A stretch of 64,000 bases of DNA from Hydrogenophaga sp. IBVHS1 (GCF_002127265.1 NZ_NFUU01000001.1:2612040-2676039); one strand, 5' to 3'; positions 17,496 through 25,850 are shown, numbered from the stretch's first letter. A program made the numbers and translations. Notes: generated from the letters alone by a model not told the origin.

Positions 17496-18269
17496 GTTGG
17501 CCGCCGGCAAAATCTTCTTTCGCACATGCATGTGGATGTGCGCGCTGGCCTCTCCCGTCGGCACCTCTTTGGTTTCCAGATAGGACTGTTTGCGCATCAG
17601 ATCTCCCAGCTTCGTCACGCCATAGTTGCGGGGATCAAAGGAAGGATTGTTGCGGCTGAGTTGACCACCAAGGGCGGCCAGCGTGGACCAACCGTCCTCA
17701 CGCCCTGTAACCTCCAATGCACTCAGAACCATCGGTTCGAGTTCCGGAAGCTCGGGCACACGCTCCGGCCTGTTCAAAGGTTCACCGGCGAGGGTCGCGT
17801 CCGACTTTAGAAGGTCTTCCGATTTTCCGCCCAAGATTTCGGTGTAGATGAACTTATCGCATGCAGTCACGAAAGGAGCGGGGGTTTTGCGTTCACCAAA
17901 ACCGTAGACCGCAAGACCGGCTTCCCGTATGCGAGTTGCAAGGCGAGTGAAATCGCTGTCCGAGGACACGAGGCAGAAGCCGTCCACATGCCCTGAGTGC
18001 AACACATCCATCGCATCGATGATGAGTGCGGAATCTGTGGCGTTCTTGCCGGTGGTGTAGCGGAACTGCTGAACAGGTTGCACGGCGTTGGCATGCAACA
18101 CAGACTTCCATTGGGTGAGGTTCGGCGTGGTCCAGTCGCCATAGGCGCGCTTGATGGTGGCTGTGCCATATCGCGACACCTCAGCCAGGAGTTCCTGCAC
18201 CAGCGATGCCTGCGCGTTGTCGGCGTCAATCATTACCGCCAGTCTGTCATTGCCTTGTCTGGTCGCCAT
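17481..18269 (-). CDS. NYN-domain RNase-like protein with LOTUS/OST-HTH domain
   Basis: Protein of 262 residues. The N-terminal NYN/PIN-like domain (1-140) has the acidic set VMIDADNAQ, TDSALIIDAMD and LVSSDSDFTRLA, matching LabA/DUF88 proteins predicted to cleave RNA. The C-terminal part (about 170-250) contains ALEVTGREDGWSTLAALGGQL and GVTKLGDLMRKQSYLETK, the pattern of an OST-HTH/LOTUS RNA-binding domain. Both active-site aspartate clusters appear intact. It stands alone between a terminator and pcp. RNA processing is inferred from the family. Confidence 0.88.
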   Translation of the reverse strand: MATRQGNDRLAVMIDADNAQASLVQELLAEVSRYGTATIKRAYGDWTTPNLTQWKSVLHANAVQPVQQFRYTTGKNATDSALIIDAMDVLHSGHVDGFCLVSSDSDFTRLATRIREAGLAVYGFGERKTPAPFVTACDKFIYTEILGGKSEDLLKSDATLAGEPLNRPERVPELPELEPMVLSALEVTGREDGWSTLAALGGQLSRNNPSFDPRNYGVTKLGDLMRKQSYLETKEVPTGEASAHIHMHVRKKILPAANKKQV

Positions 18270-18291
18270 TGTTTCCTCCCTGTTTTACAGC

Positions 18292-18942
18292 TCAATCCGT
18301 CGCCCCAGCCCCCATCAAACGATCCTCCTGCACCGTCAGCGCACACCGCACCGCCACGCTGAGCCCGCGCACCATGTCGTCCAGCGTCATGTGGGGCGCG
18401 CCCTGCTCCGGCAACCAGGGCACGTGCACGAATCCGCCGCGCGTCTGCTGAAGGGAGCGGGATTTGGCCAGGGCGCGCATGAGACCGTAGAACACGTGGT
18501 TGCAGACGAAGGTGCCTGCGGTTTGCGACACCTCGGCGCGGATGTTCTCCTGTTGCAGCGCGGCCAGCATGGCCTTGATGGGCAGGGTGCTGAAGTAGGC
18601 GGCGGGCGCGCCGCGCACCACCGGGGTGTCGATGGGTGTGGCGCCCGCGTTGTCGGGAATGGGAGCGTCGTTCACGTTGATGGCCACGCGTTCCAGTGAC
18701 AGCGCATGGCGCCCGCCAGCCTGGCCCACGCAGATGACGAGTTCGGGTTGGTGCAGACGCAGCAGCCGCTTCAATTCACGCAGCGATGCGTCGAACACGG
18801 TGGGCAACTGCGCGGCCACCACGGTGCGCCCCTGCATCTGTTGACCGTGCAGCGCACTCACCGCGAGCCAGCTCGGGTTGATGGTTTCGCCGCCGAAAGG
18901 CTCGAAGCCGGTGAGCAGGATTTTCTTCATTGCTTTGGACAT
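18292..18942 (-). CDS. pcp: Pyroglutamyl-peptidase I
   Basis: Cytoplasmic cysteine peptidase (C15) removing N-terminal pyroglutamate from peptides, 216 residues as usual for the family. The opening KKILLTGFEPFGG is diagnostic. The triad is visible as Glu in LSLERVAINVND, Cys in GTFVCNHVFYGLM and His in GFVHVPWLPEQ. The ATG at 18942 follows the preceding stop by one base; a second Met at 18930 (MKKILLTGF) may be the true start. It is probably co-transcribed with the DUF3014 gene. Confidence 0.93.
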   Translation of the reverse strand: MSKAMKKILLTGFEPFGGETINPSWLAVSALHGQQMQGRTVVAAQLPTVFDASLRELKRLLRLHQPELVICVGQAGGRHALSLERVAINVNDAPIPDNAGATPIDTPVVRGAPAAYFSTLPIKAMLAALQQENIRAEVSQTAGTFVCNHVFYGLMRALAKSRSLQQTRGGFVHVPWLPEQGAPHMTLDDMVRGLSVAVRCALTVQEDRLMGAGATD

Positions 18943-18943
18943 G

Positions 18944-19804
18944 TCAGCGACTGGCCACGCGGGCACGGATGTCGATGAGCCTGGCACGCAGACGCTGGTG
19001 GTTTTCTGCGCCGGTGCGCATCAGCATCTTGTGCCCGGCCGACATCGACTGCAGTGCGGGGTCGGCGAATTCGTAGCGCACCCAGGGGCGGGTGGAGGGA
19101 ACCTCGCCTTTCACTTCCACCAGGGTCACGGCGAGCGGGCCAGTCTGCACCGGCGTGGCGATCAGATGGTCGAGCACTTGCACCAGGCGGTCGTTGAAAT
19201 AGCGGCCAGGGAAACCCAGCTCTTCGTACGCCTGCTGAAACAGCGGGTAGAGGCGCCGGTACACCGCCACAGCTTTGGCGCTGTCCACAGATTCAATCAG
19301 TTGCACGAAGGGCGTGTAGCGCTGGCTGTTGTCGGGGTGGATGTTCTCCACGCCGGTGTCGGTTCGCTGCGTGGTGAAGCGCTGCGGCGTGGGGTACACG
19401 GGCCACACCATCAGCGGCGCCTGTTCACGAGGCAGGTTGTCCACCGTGGCCACCACGCGGCGGATGAAACCGTCCATTTGAAGAAATCTCACCACGTCCT
19501 TGCTGGTCACCACACCCGCCACCAGTTCGCGCACCAGCGCATCGGCTTCGGCCAGCGCGGGCAAGGGCGCAGGCTGCACGGCGGTCTCGGTTCCGGGGGG
19601 ATCCACCGGGTGCTGAATGGTGGGCGCTGTGGTTGGGGCAGGCGCTGGCGGTGGCGCGGGATCTGCCGGTGCGGTGGTGGCCACGGGTGGTGTGGGCAAG
19701 ACCTTCGAGCTCTCGAAGTGCCGCCAGCCAAACCAGGCGGCCACGGCAAGCGCCACCACGGCGGCAATCACGATGGGCGTTCGGGATGTGGGTCGGTCTT
19801 GCAT
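18944..19804 (-). CDS. DUF3014 membrane-anchored protein
   Basis: Protein of 286 residues with one N-terminal transmembrane helix (about 10-27), a Pro/Ala/Thr-rich spacer (about 36-75) and a globular periplasmic domain. The domain contains LPALAEADALVRELVAG, FIRRVVATVDNLPR and RYTPFVQLIESVDSAKAVAVYRRLYP, the DUF3014 pattern. Its function is unknown. The next gene (pcp) starts one base after the stop. Confidence 0.85.
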   Translation of the reverse strand: MQDRPTSRTPIVIAAVVALAVAAWFGWRHFESSKVLPTPPVATTAPADPAPPPAPAPTTAPTIQHPVDPPGTETAVQPAPLPALAEADALVRELVAGVVTSKDVVRFLQMDGFIRRVVATVDNLPREQAPLMVWPVYPTPQRFTTQRTDTGVENIHPDNSQRYTPFVQLIESVDSAKAVAVYRRLYPLFQQAYEELGFPGRYFNDRLVQVLDHLIATPVQTGPLAVTLVEVKGEVPSTRPWVRYEFADPALQSMSAGHKMLMRTGAENHQRLRARLIDIRARVASR

Positions 19805-19961
19805 GGCCGCTTCACCTTTCGATAGGGTTGGGGGCTTCCCATGCTACGCGGCCGCTTTTGTCGCACCCGCGGGCAAGGCTATTCTGTGGTCTTGTCGAAT
19901 CGGGTCCTGGTGCTTCGTCGTGAAGATGTGGACCATGCCACCATCTTCAAAGGAGTTCAAC

Positions 19962-20423
19962 ATGAGTGCAACCCCCACCACGGGCACCGTCACGCTCCAC
20001 CGCGTGTTTCCAGCACCGCCCGAGCGCGTGTACCGCGCTTTCCTCGATCCCGATGCCATGCCCAAGTGGTTGCCGCCACATGGCTTTACCGGTCGCGTGC
20101 TGGAGATGGACGCTCGCGTGGGTGGGCGCTACCGCATGCAGTTCACCAACTTCAGCAACGGCCAGTCGCATGCTTTTGGCGGCGAATACCTGGAGCTGGT
20201 GCCGAACGAGCGCATCGTCCACACCGACAAGTTCGACGACCCCAACCTGCCTGGCGAGATGCGCGTCACCCTCACCTTCAAGGCGGTGTCGGTGGGCACC
20301 GAACTGCGCGTGGAACAGAGCGGCATTCCCGCCGTGATTCCCGTGGAGGCGTGTTACCTGGGCTGGCAGGAATCGCTGCAGTTGCTCACGCTGCTGGTGT
20401 CGGCAGAAATTCCGGCGGAGTAA
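19962..20423 (+). CDS. SRPBCC (AHSA1-like) protein
   Basis: START-like hydrophobic-ligand fold of 153 residues: TLHRVFPAPPERVYRAFLDP, WLPPHGFTGRVLEMDARVGG, GGEYLELVPNERIVHTDKF, then a C-terminal helix with GWQESLQLLTLLV. This matches the AHSA1/activator-of-Hsp90-like branch of SRPBCC proteins, often of unknown ligand. The start at 19962 has AAAGGAG 8 bases upstream. The gene is convergent with, and overlaps by 38 bases, the DTW-domain gene. Confidence 0.88.
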   Translation: MSATPTTGTVTLHRVFPAPPERVYRAFLDPDAMPKWLPPHGFTGRVLEMDARVGGRYRMQFTNFSNGQSHAFGGEYLELVPNERIVHTDKFDDPNLPGEMRVTLTFKAVSVGTELRVEQSGIPAVIPVEACYLGWQESLQLLTLLVSAEIPAE

Positions 20424-21207
20424 CACCACCCGCCCCGGCGAGCGCCTGCAAGCGCTGGTGCGCCTCGCTGTCGCGGTTGAGCGGCGAACTGAGCCGCATG
20501 CCCATATACCGCTCACTGAACAGGTCAAACCACGCGGCCAGCACATCGGCAGCGTGCGTTTCGCCCGCGAGCGCCAGGCACAGCGCGGCCACTTCAGCCG
20601 TGCAGAAATGGCCGGCGTTCGCGGAACGGCGCAGTCGGTAGCTGGACACCACATCTTCCGGGTGCAGGCTGAGCACGGGCAGGTGCTCCAGGAACGGGCT
20701 CTTGCGGAAAATCTTGCGGGCCTCGGACCAGGTGCCATCGAGCAGCACAAAAAGCGGCTTGCGCGCGGGCTGCGCGGACAACGGCAGGTCTGAAGCAGGC
20801 AGCAGCGCCGTGACCACCCGCTCCGGCTGAACAAATTCGCCCGGAAACACCACATAAGGTTGCCACTGGGGATCGGCCAGCAAGGCCAGCAAACCGGGGT
20901 CTGCCGACGTGCGAGACCAGCCGAAGGCCCAGGTGTCGGCCACCACGTCGGCCACCAGCCAGCCGGTGTTGGTGGGCTTGATCGCTTCGATGTCGCCCAT
21001 GATGAGACACATACCGGCGCTCGTGGGCACGGTGGGACGCGAGGCACACAGGCAGTGGCTCGCGATCAACCGGCAGCCTGCACAGCGCACCAGCCCCGAG
21101 CCTCGCGCCAGATAAGGCTTTGCGCTCACGGCGAGGCGGGCCGAGCGCTGGCGAGAGACCGCGTGGGTGGGCGCAGCGGTGGGCAGGGCAAGGGGTACCA
21201 GGGTCAT
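20386..21207 (-). CDS. tapT: DTW-domain tRNA-uridine aminocarboxypropyltransferase
   Basis: Enzyme of 273 residues predicted to make acp3U at the tRNA D-loop/variable region using S-adenosylmethionine. CAGCRLIASHCLC (about 42-54) is a zinc-binding-type cysteine cluster and LLDGTWSEARKIF contains the DTW-type motif. RLRRSANAGHFCTAEVAAL is also conserved in the family. E. coli YfiP (TapT) is the reference. The 3' end overlaps the SRPBCC gene by 38 bases on the other strand, so the two transcripts may interfere. Confidence 0.85.
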   Translation of the reverse strand: MTLVPLALPTAAPTHAVSRQRSARLAVSAKPYLARGSGLVRCAGCRLIASHCLCASRPTVPTSAGMCLIMGDIEAIKPTNTGWLVADVVADTWAFGWSRTSADPGLLALLADPQWQPYVVFPGEFVQPERVVTALLPASDLPLSAQPARKPLFVLLDGTWSEARKIFRKSPFLEHLPVLSLHPEDVVSSYRLRRSANAGHFCTAEVAALCLALAGETHAADVLAAWFDLFSERYMGMRLSSPLNRDSEAHQRLQALAGAGGVTPPEFLPTPAA

Positions 21208-21349
21208 GCCGCAAATGTAGGTGCTTTGCGCAGGCCTTTTACTTACTTGTCTGGGCCCAATTCACACCAAGGCATCACCCACGGTTGCGGCCAGCCGGTC
21301 AATCGCCCGCTTCGTCGGTCTGAGCGGTGCCACTCATCGAGGCTGACGC

Positions 21350-21766
21350 ATGATTCCCGTCCATCACACACGCACCAAACGATTTCCGCGCTACATGAGC
21401 AAGACGAAGAAGCCGGCCCGCCGCCGGTCCAGCCGACGCAGGACCCCACCCCTACTGGCCAATGGCGTGGGCGCCACCGCCGCCGGCATGGCGCTGTGGC
21501 TGCTTTCACTGGTGATGGAAGCGCGAGGCCTGCCGCCGGTTGCCTCCAAGGCCCTGCTGGCACCCGCCTGGATGGCCATCGGCATCGGCATTGCCCTGCT
21601 GGTGCTGCACATGCTGGAGAAACGCCGCACCCAGGCCGAGGCCGACATGCTGCTGCGCCAGCACTCCACGTTCCTCGAACCCATGCCCAGGCTCAAGCCG
21701 CGAGCCAAGGAGCAAACGAGAAGCCATCGATCGTCATCGCAGGGATCGCTGGCTGGGAGAGGCTGA
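21350..21766 (+). CDS. Small two-helix membrane protein, unknown
   Basis: Hypothetical protein of 138 residues. The N-terminus is very basic (residues 9-32, KKPARRRSSRRR), then two hydrophobic helices (about 42-60 and 68-86), then a charged tail ending in a Ser/Gly-rich stretch. An inner Met at residue 16 (21395) is an alternative start. Nothing in it points to a specific family, and the neighbours do not help. Codon use looks like a real gene. Confidence 0.5.
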   Translation: MIPVHHTRTKRFPRYMSKTKKPARRRSSRRRTPPLLANGVGATAAGMALWLLSLVMEARGLPPVASKALLAPAWMAIGIGIALLVLHMLEKRRTQAEADMLLRQHSTFLEPMPRLKPRAKEQTRSHRSSSQGSLAGRG

Positions 21767-21890
21767 AAAGCGGCGAAGACGCGCACCTTTCCACACGGTG
21801 CAGGCGTGCTCCACTGAGTGCTGCCACTAACCCTGTCAATGTGTGCAATAGGTCCAGGGAAGCCCATCTCCCGGCCACCATAATCCGCGC

Positions 21891-23111
21891 ATGTCAATTT
21901 CCGAGATCGCCGTCTGGTCGGCCATGCTGGGGGGGTTGCTGACCCTTGCGGCGCTGGCGTTTGCCGACGTGGTGGGCAGCCGCACGCGTGGCTCCGTGCG
22001 CAACCTGCTGTTTGTGCTGGTCACTGGCGCGAGCTGTGTGGTCATTACCGGTTTGCCGGAGGCATTTTTTCCGAACCTGCCCAAGCGGCTGATGATGGTG
22101 CTCAAGGTCGGCCTGGGCCCCAGTGCGGGTGCGATGGCGTTGTATTTCCTGGGCAACTGGCTCGGTGGCGTGCGCGAAGACGCGCTGATGCACCGGCTCA
22201 CCGCCTGGGGTGCTTCGGTTGTTCTGCTGGCCACCTTGAGCCTGGTCGCCATTGCCACGCAAGCGCCGCTGGCTGAATTTCGCGTGCTGCTGCTGGCGGC
22301 CGCGGCGGTCAATCTGGTTCCGGTGTTGCTGGCTTTCATGGCGGTGATGCGGGCCACCAAGCTGGGCGACCCGCTGGCGCGATGGATGCTGCTGGCCATC
22401 GGTTGCCTGGCGATGATGGCGACGGGTCTGTACCTGCGCGGTCTGGAAGTGCCCGGTCTTGGTCTCGGTGCCTGGGCACTCACGGCATCGGTCACGCTGA
22501 TTTATTTCCTCATGGCTTCGGTGCCGGGCCTGCTGCGCAACCGGCACAACCGCGAGCTCACGCGCCTATCGCGCTTGCAGCAAGGTGCCGATTCCGCTAC
22601 GGGCCTCCCCACGGGCTCTGCCTTGCTGGCCCAGGTGGAGCACGCCTTCTGGCGCACCGCCCGCCGGCATGGCGAGTGCACCGTGGTGTGTCTGTACGTG
22701 AGCAACCTGTACGAGCTGGCGGAAACGGCAGGCCCGGGCGTGGAAGGCCAGATTCTGGTCACGCTGGCCGCGCGCATCCGGCGCGCCGCCGGGTTCCGCT
22801 GCGTGGTGGGTCTCTACCACCCCCGGTGCTTCGTGGTGGTCACCACGGCCGACAAGCACCAGACCCCGGTGCCCGAGATGCTGACCCACCTGCGCGGCGC
22901 GGTGTCGCACCCACTCACGGTGATGGACGAGAAGAAGTCGCGTCAGTTGTTCAGGCCGCGCCTGGGCCTGGGCGTGGTCACGCTGGACCCGGAAGGCGTG
23001 AACCCGATGGACGTGCTCAACGACGCCGAGCGCCACGCCCTGGCCAAGGTGCTGATGCCCAGCCGTCTGATGGAAAACGACATCGAGACGGTGCCGATGC
23101 AGTTGAGCTGA
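21891..23111 (+). CDS. Membrane protein with degenerate GGDEF domain
   Basis: Protein of 406 residues: six or seven hydrophobic helices fill residues 8-210, followed by a diguanylate-cyclase-like domain (about 230-395). It keeps the family lead-in DSATGLPTGSALLAQVEHAF and CTVVCLYVSNLYEL. The GGDEF site is replaced by GLYHPRCFVVV, with no GG(D/E)EF, so cyclase activity is not expected. It could bind c-di-GMP or GTP, or act as a scaffold. It stands alone in its orientation and is convergent with the SRAP gene. Confidence 0.75.
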   Translation: MSISEIAVWSAMLGGLLTLAALAFADVVGSRTRGSVRNLLFVLVTGASCVVITGLPEAFFPNLPKRLMMVLKVGLGPSAGAMALYFLGNWLGGVREDALMHRLTAWGASVVLLATLSLVAIATQAPLAEFRVLLLAAAAVNLVPVLLAFMAVMRATKLGDPLARWMLLAIGCLAMMATGLYLRGLEVPGLGLGAWALTASVTLIYFLMASVPGLLRNRHNRELTRLSRLQQGADSATGLPTGSALLAQVEHAFWRTARRHGECTVVCLYVSNLYELAETAGPGVEGQILVTLAARIRRAAGFRCVVGLYHPRCFVVVTTADKHQTPVPEMLTHLRGAVSHPLTVMDEKKSRQLFRPRLGLGVVTLDPEGVNPMDVLNDAERHALAKVLMPSRLMENDIETVPMQLS

Positions 23112-23126
23112 GGCAAGCGCGGTCGA

Positions 23127-23804
23127 TTATTTCTGCACCGGGTTGGCCGTCAGGGCATTGGCCGGGTAGGCTCGCATGAATTCGCCGGCTTTGCCGGGAT
23201 GGGCGCCAAGCCAGGCTTCAAAAGAGCCATCGTTCAAGATGGCCACCATGCGCTTCTCGCTGCCCGGTTGCTGATACCGATGCATCAGCGCGTGGCTGTT
23301 GGCGTTCACTGTGAGCAGGCAGTAGCTCACGATCACATCCCCATCGGCACCGCGCCAGCTTTCCCACAGACCCGCCACGCCCATCGGCCTGCCGTCCACG
23401 CGGGCAATGCGCGTGGGCACCGCTTTGCCGCTGCGAAAGTCGTCCTCGCGAAACGACATCATGGGCACGATGCAGCGCTGCGCGCCCAGCCAGGCGCCTC
23501 GAAAATTGTTCGACGTGGTCACGGTTTCCGAGCGGGCATTCACCAGCTTGGTCGAGCGAAGCTTGGCGTCGGAAGCGGACTTCACCCACGGTGGCACCAG
23601 GCCAAACTGCCCCACCACAAGCTCGCGCTGCGGTGGTCCTTCGGGTGCGGCGCCTTCCGGGGTCGGCGCCTGCGCCACTCGGCGAATGAACACGCCTGGA
23701 CGGCGAGGCCACACGTCGCGCCCTGGGGCCACTTCGGGCTTGTCCACATCAAAAGCTTCGCGGTAAAGGGTGTCAGGGGCCAGACTTTCATAGTGGGTGC
23801 TCAT
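23127..23804 (-). CDS. Divergent SRAP (YedK/HMCES-like) protein lacking catalytic Cys2
   Basis: Protein of 225 residues of the SOS-response-associated peptidase family, which crosslinks to abasic sites in single-stranded DNA through Cys2. The family core is visible: VGQFGLVPPWVK, then KLVNARSETV (the conserved Asn) and CIVPMMSF. Here the N-terminus is MSTHYES instead of MCGRY, so the catalytic cysteine is missing. The region aligned with the catalytic histidine (IHDRRP in YedK) reads SEKRMV. The start at 23802-23804 is the only plausible one, because a more upstream ATG is out of frame. It is probably a non-canonical or inactive paralogue. Confidence 0.8.
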   Translation of the reverse strand: MSTHYESLAPDTLYREAFDVDKPEVAPGRDVWPRRPGVFIRRVAQAPTPEGAAPEGPPQRELVVGQFGLVPPWVKSASDAKLRSTKLVNARSETVTTSNNFRGAWLGAQRCIVPMMSFREDDFRSGKAVPTRIARVDGRPMGVAGLWESWRGADGDVIVSYCLLTVNANSHALMHRYQQPGSEKRMVAILNDGSFEAWLGAHPGKAGEFMRAYPANALTANPVQK

Positions 23805-23890
23805 GAGGGCATGCTAGCCGACCACCGCCGGGAACCCTGAGCAACTGCTTACGCTCCATCCTTTCATCGCCGCAACCCACTGCCACCACC

Positions 23891-24382
23891 ATGCTTGCCA
23901 ATCTCAAGGATCTGTTCGACCACCTCACCGCCAGCCTCACCTCGCAGGCTGGCACACAGGCGCCCGCCGAGCAGATGCACACGCTGCAACTCTCCACGGC
24001 GGTGCTGCTGGTGGAGGTGATGCGTGCGGAGCCCAATCTGCAGGACAGCGAACGCGATGCGGTGCTGACCGCGCTGCGTCGCAAATTTGCGCTGAGCGAC
24101 GACGAGCTGAAGCGTCTGCTGGAACTCGCCCACGAAACGGCCCGCACCGCCTACGACTACCAGCGCTTCACCGCACTGATGAACGAGCGTTTCACACAGC
24201 AGCAGAAAATCGATGTGGTCGAGGCCATGTGGGAAGTCGCATTTGCCGATCACCACCTGGACGCCAATGAGCACCACGTGATCAGCAAGGTGGCCGGGCT
24301 GCTGCACGTGACGCATGGCGAGTACATCGCCGCCAAACTGCACGCTCAGGAAGCTCTGAAACCGCGCGCCGAAGGCCACTGA
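23891..24382 (+). CDS. TerB-family protein
   Basis: Helical soluble protein of 163 residues matching the TerB/DjlA-N fold: LSTAVLLVEVMRAEPNLQDSE..., LSDDELKRLLELAHE and VEAMWEVAFADHHLDANEHHV are characteristic, including the acidic D-x-x-x-x-x-E clusters thought to bind metal. TerB domains are tied to tellurite resistance and stress surveillance, but isolated members like this one are common housekeeping proteins. No other ter genes are nearby. Confidence 0.85.
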   Translation: MLANLKDLFDHLTASLTSQAGTQAPAEQMHTLQLSTAVLLVEVMRAEPNLQDSERDAVLTALRRKFALSDDELKRLLELAHETARTAYDYQRFTALMNERFTQQQKIDVVEAMWEVAFADHHLDANEHHVISKVAGLLHVTHGEYIAAKLHAQEALKPRAEGH

Positions 24383-24494
24383 GCGCAGCCCCACAATTGG
24401 GTACGCAACTTTGCGCGACTGGCGCGGGCGGTTTACGCAGGCGACACAGACGGGGAACACGATGGAGGCTCACCAACCCCCAGGAGTTACCTCC

Positions 24495-24959
24495 ATGAAA
24501 TCCCGAAACCTTGTTGTCATTGCTGTTGCAGCCGCCACCCTCGGCATGAGCACCCTGTCGTTCGCACAGGGGCCTTTCAATGGGCCGCGACACGAGGCCC
24601 CCAGAATCATCAAGGTCGACGACCGTCGTGACGACCGGCGTGACTTCCGTGAGGACCGTCGCGATTTTCGCGAGGATCGGCGCGACGACCGCCGTGACTT
24701 CCGGGAAGAACGCCGCGAGGACCGCCGCGATTTCCGGCACTCGCAGAACATGCGCTACTACAACGCTCGCGGTCCGGAATTCCGTCGCGGCCACTACATC
24801 CCGCGCGAATACCGCAGCCGTCAGTATGTGGTGACGGACTACCGCGCGCACCGCCTGTCTGCGCCTCCGCGTGGCCAGCAGTGGGTGCAGGTGGGTGGCG
24901 ACTATGTGCTGGTGGCGATCGCCACGGGCATCATTGCGCACCTGATCCTGAACCGTTGA
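24495..24959 (+). CDS. RcnB-like periplasmic protein with Arg/Asp repeats
   Basis: Exported protein of 154 residues. A signal peptide (residues 1-25, ending SFAQG) is followed by a highly charged region (42-81) of repeated RRDDRRDF and REDRRDF units. A C-terminal domain follows with RRGHYIPREYRSRQYVVTDY, PRGQQWVQVGGDYVLVAIATG and a final hydrophobic segment. That C-terminal domain is the RcnB pattern; E. coli RcnB is a periplasmic factor in nickel/cobalt homeostasis. The start at 24495 follows GGAGTTACCTCC; an in-frame Met at 24411 is unlikely. Confidence 0.82.
   Translation: MKSRNLVVIAVAAATLGMSTLSFAQGPFNGPRHEAPRIIKVDDRRDDRRDFREDRRDFREDRRDDRRDFREERREDRRDFRHSQNMRYYNARGPEFRRGHYIPREYRSRQYVVTDYRAHRLSAPPRGQQWVQVGGDYVLVAIATGIIAHLILNR
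24618..24737 (+). repeat. Arg/Asp-rich coding repeats
   Basis: About five imperfect copies of a 21- to 24-base unit encoding RRDFRED or RRDDRRD inside the RcnB-like gene. The DNA copies differ at third positions, which points to selection on the charged peptide and not a recent expansion. Confidence 0.7.
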
Positions 24960-25025
24960 CCATGGCCGGGGTCCGGGCTTCTCTGCGATGATCTCGGTCA
25001 GCGCAACTCCCGGTCCCCGTCTGCC

Positions 25026-25613
25026 ATGCAACGCCGTAACTTTTCGCTTTCCCTGATCGCATCCCTCTCTGTGCTGGCCGCCTGCTCGAAGCAGGAAACC
25101 GCCAGCCCCGCCGCCCCTGCGGCCACCCCCATTGCACCGGGCCAGGCGCTGGAAGCCCTGGCCAGGGAGGGCAAGGGCTTCACGGTGGGCGCGCTGATGA
25201 GCGCCAACACGGTGTATGTGTTGTTTGACCCCCAGTGCCCGCATTGCGCGCACCTGTGGCAATCGTCGATTCCGCTGCAGGGCAAAGTCAAATTCACCTG
25301 GCTGCCGGTGTCGCTGCTGAACGCCAAGAGCCTGCCGCAGGGCGCCGCGATCATGACGGCGGCCAATCCGGCTGAAACCATGAACACCCACGAACGCGAG
25401 TTGCTGGCCAACGGCGGCGGCATCTCGGCATCGGCCAGCATCCCGCCAGAGGTGGAGGCCGCGATCAAGAACAACACCGCCCTGCTCGATCGACTGGGCG
25501 CCACCTCGGTGCCCTTCGTGGTGGGGAAACATCAGGGCAGCGGGCAGGTGGTGAGCCAGGCCGGGTCCATGAGCACGCAGGCCCTCGCCCAGTTCCTTGG
25601 CATCGGCCCTTGA
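25026..25613 (+). CDS. DsbG/DsbC-like thioredoxin-fold lipoprotein
   Basis: Periplasmic protein of 195 residues. The lipoprotein signal ends in SVLAACSK (Cys20 lipidated). After an Ala/Pro-rich linker the thioredoxin fold carries FDPQCPHCAHLW, a CPHC active site as in DsbA/DsbG, and later the cis-proline loop TSVPFVVG. It probably acts as a membrane-tethered thiol oxidoreductase or isomerase. No dimerisation domain like that of DsbC/G is present. It is monocistronic or leads into the small protein that follows. Confidence 0.85.
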   Translation: MQRRNFSLSLIASLSVLAACSKQETASPAAPAATPIAPGQALEALAREGKGFTVGALMSANTVYVLFDPQCPHCAHLWQSSIPLQGKVKFTWLPVSLLNAKSLPQGAAIMTAANPAETMNTHERELLANGGGISASASIPPEVEAAIKNNTALLDRLGATSVPFVVGKHQGSGQVVSQAGSMSTQALAQFLGIGP

Positions 25614-25631
25614 AGCACGAAGAGCTCGAAT

Positions 25632-25645
25632 AAAACGGCCGTTTT
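25632..25645. other. Perfect 14-base palindrome after the thioredoxin-fold gene
   Basis: AAAACGGCCGTTTT, 18 bases beyond the stop of the DsbG-like gene. It could fold as a short AAAAC/GTTTT stem with a GGCC loop and act as a weak terminator, or be a dyad protein-binding site for the gene at 25700. Confidence 0.35.
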
Positions 25646-25699
25646 GTCGCTTACCATCGCCGGATCGAGCCGCGCGTCGCGGCTGTCATTGGAGGTCTC

Positions 25700-25840
25700 A
25701 TGGGCAAAGAACAGCGCAACGAAAAAATGAGCAAGAAACCCAAGAAGGACACCTCGGCGCCCAAGGGCCCGGCCACCTCCGACCGCCCCGTGCCGCCGGT
25801 AACCTCCGTCCTGCCGAGGGGCAAGGAGAAGAACAAATGA
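25700..25840 (+). CDS. 46-residue Lys-rich small protein
   Basis: Short reading frame beginning MGKEQRNEKMSKKPKKD and ending PRGKEKNK, with a strong ribosome site (GGAGG at 25691-25695, 4-5 bases before the ATG). It is rich in Lys, Pro and Thr and looks disordered. Similar tiny basic proteins are frequent next to conserved genes in Burkholderiales. The DUF427 gene begins 10 bases after its stop, so the two probably share a transcript. Function unknown. Confidence 0.6.
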   Translation: MGKEQRNEKMSKKPKKDTSAPKGPATSDRPVPPVTSVLPRGKEKNK

Positions 25841-25850
25841 GCGCCACCGC

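Noticed and set aside
23891-24382. A tellurite-resistance island
   Set aside because: Only a single TerB-type gene is present, with no terC, terD or terZ nearby.
24618-24737. A CRISPR-like array
   Set aside because: The repeats are contiguous coding units with no unique spacers.
24470-24751. An Arg/Ser repeat protein on the minus strand
   Set aside because: It is the antisense of the RRDD repeats in the RcnB-like gene and has no ribosome site.
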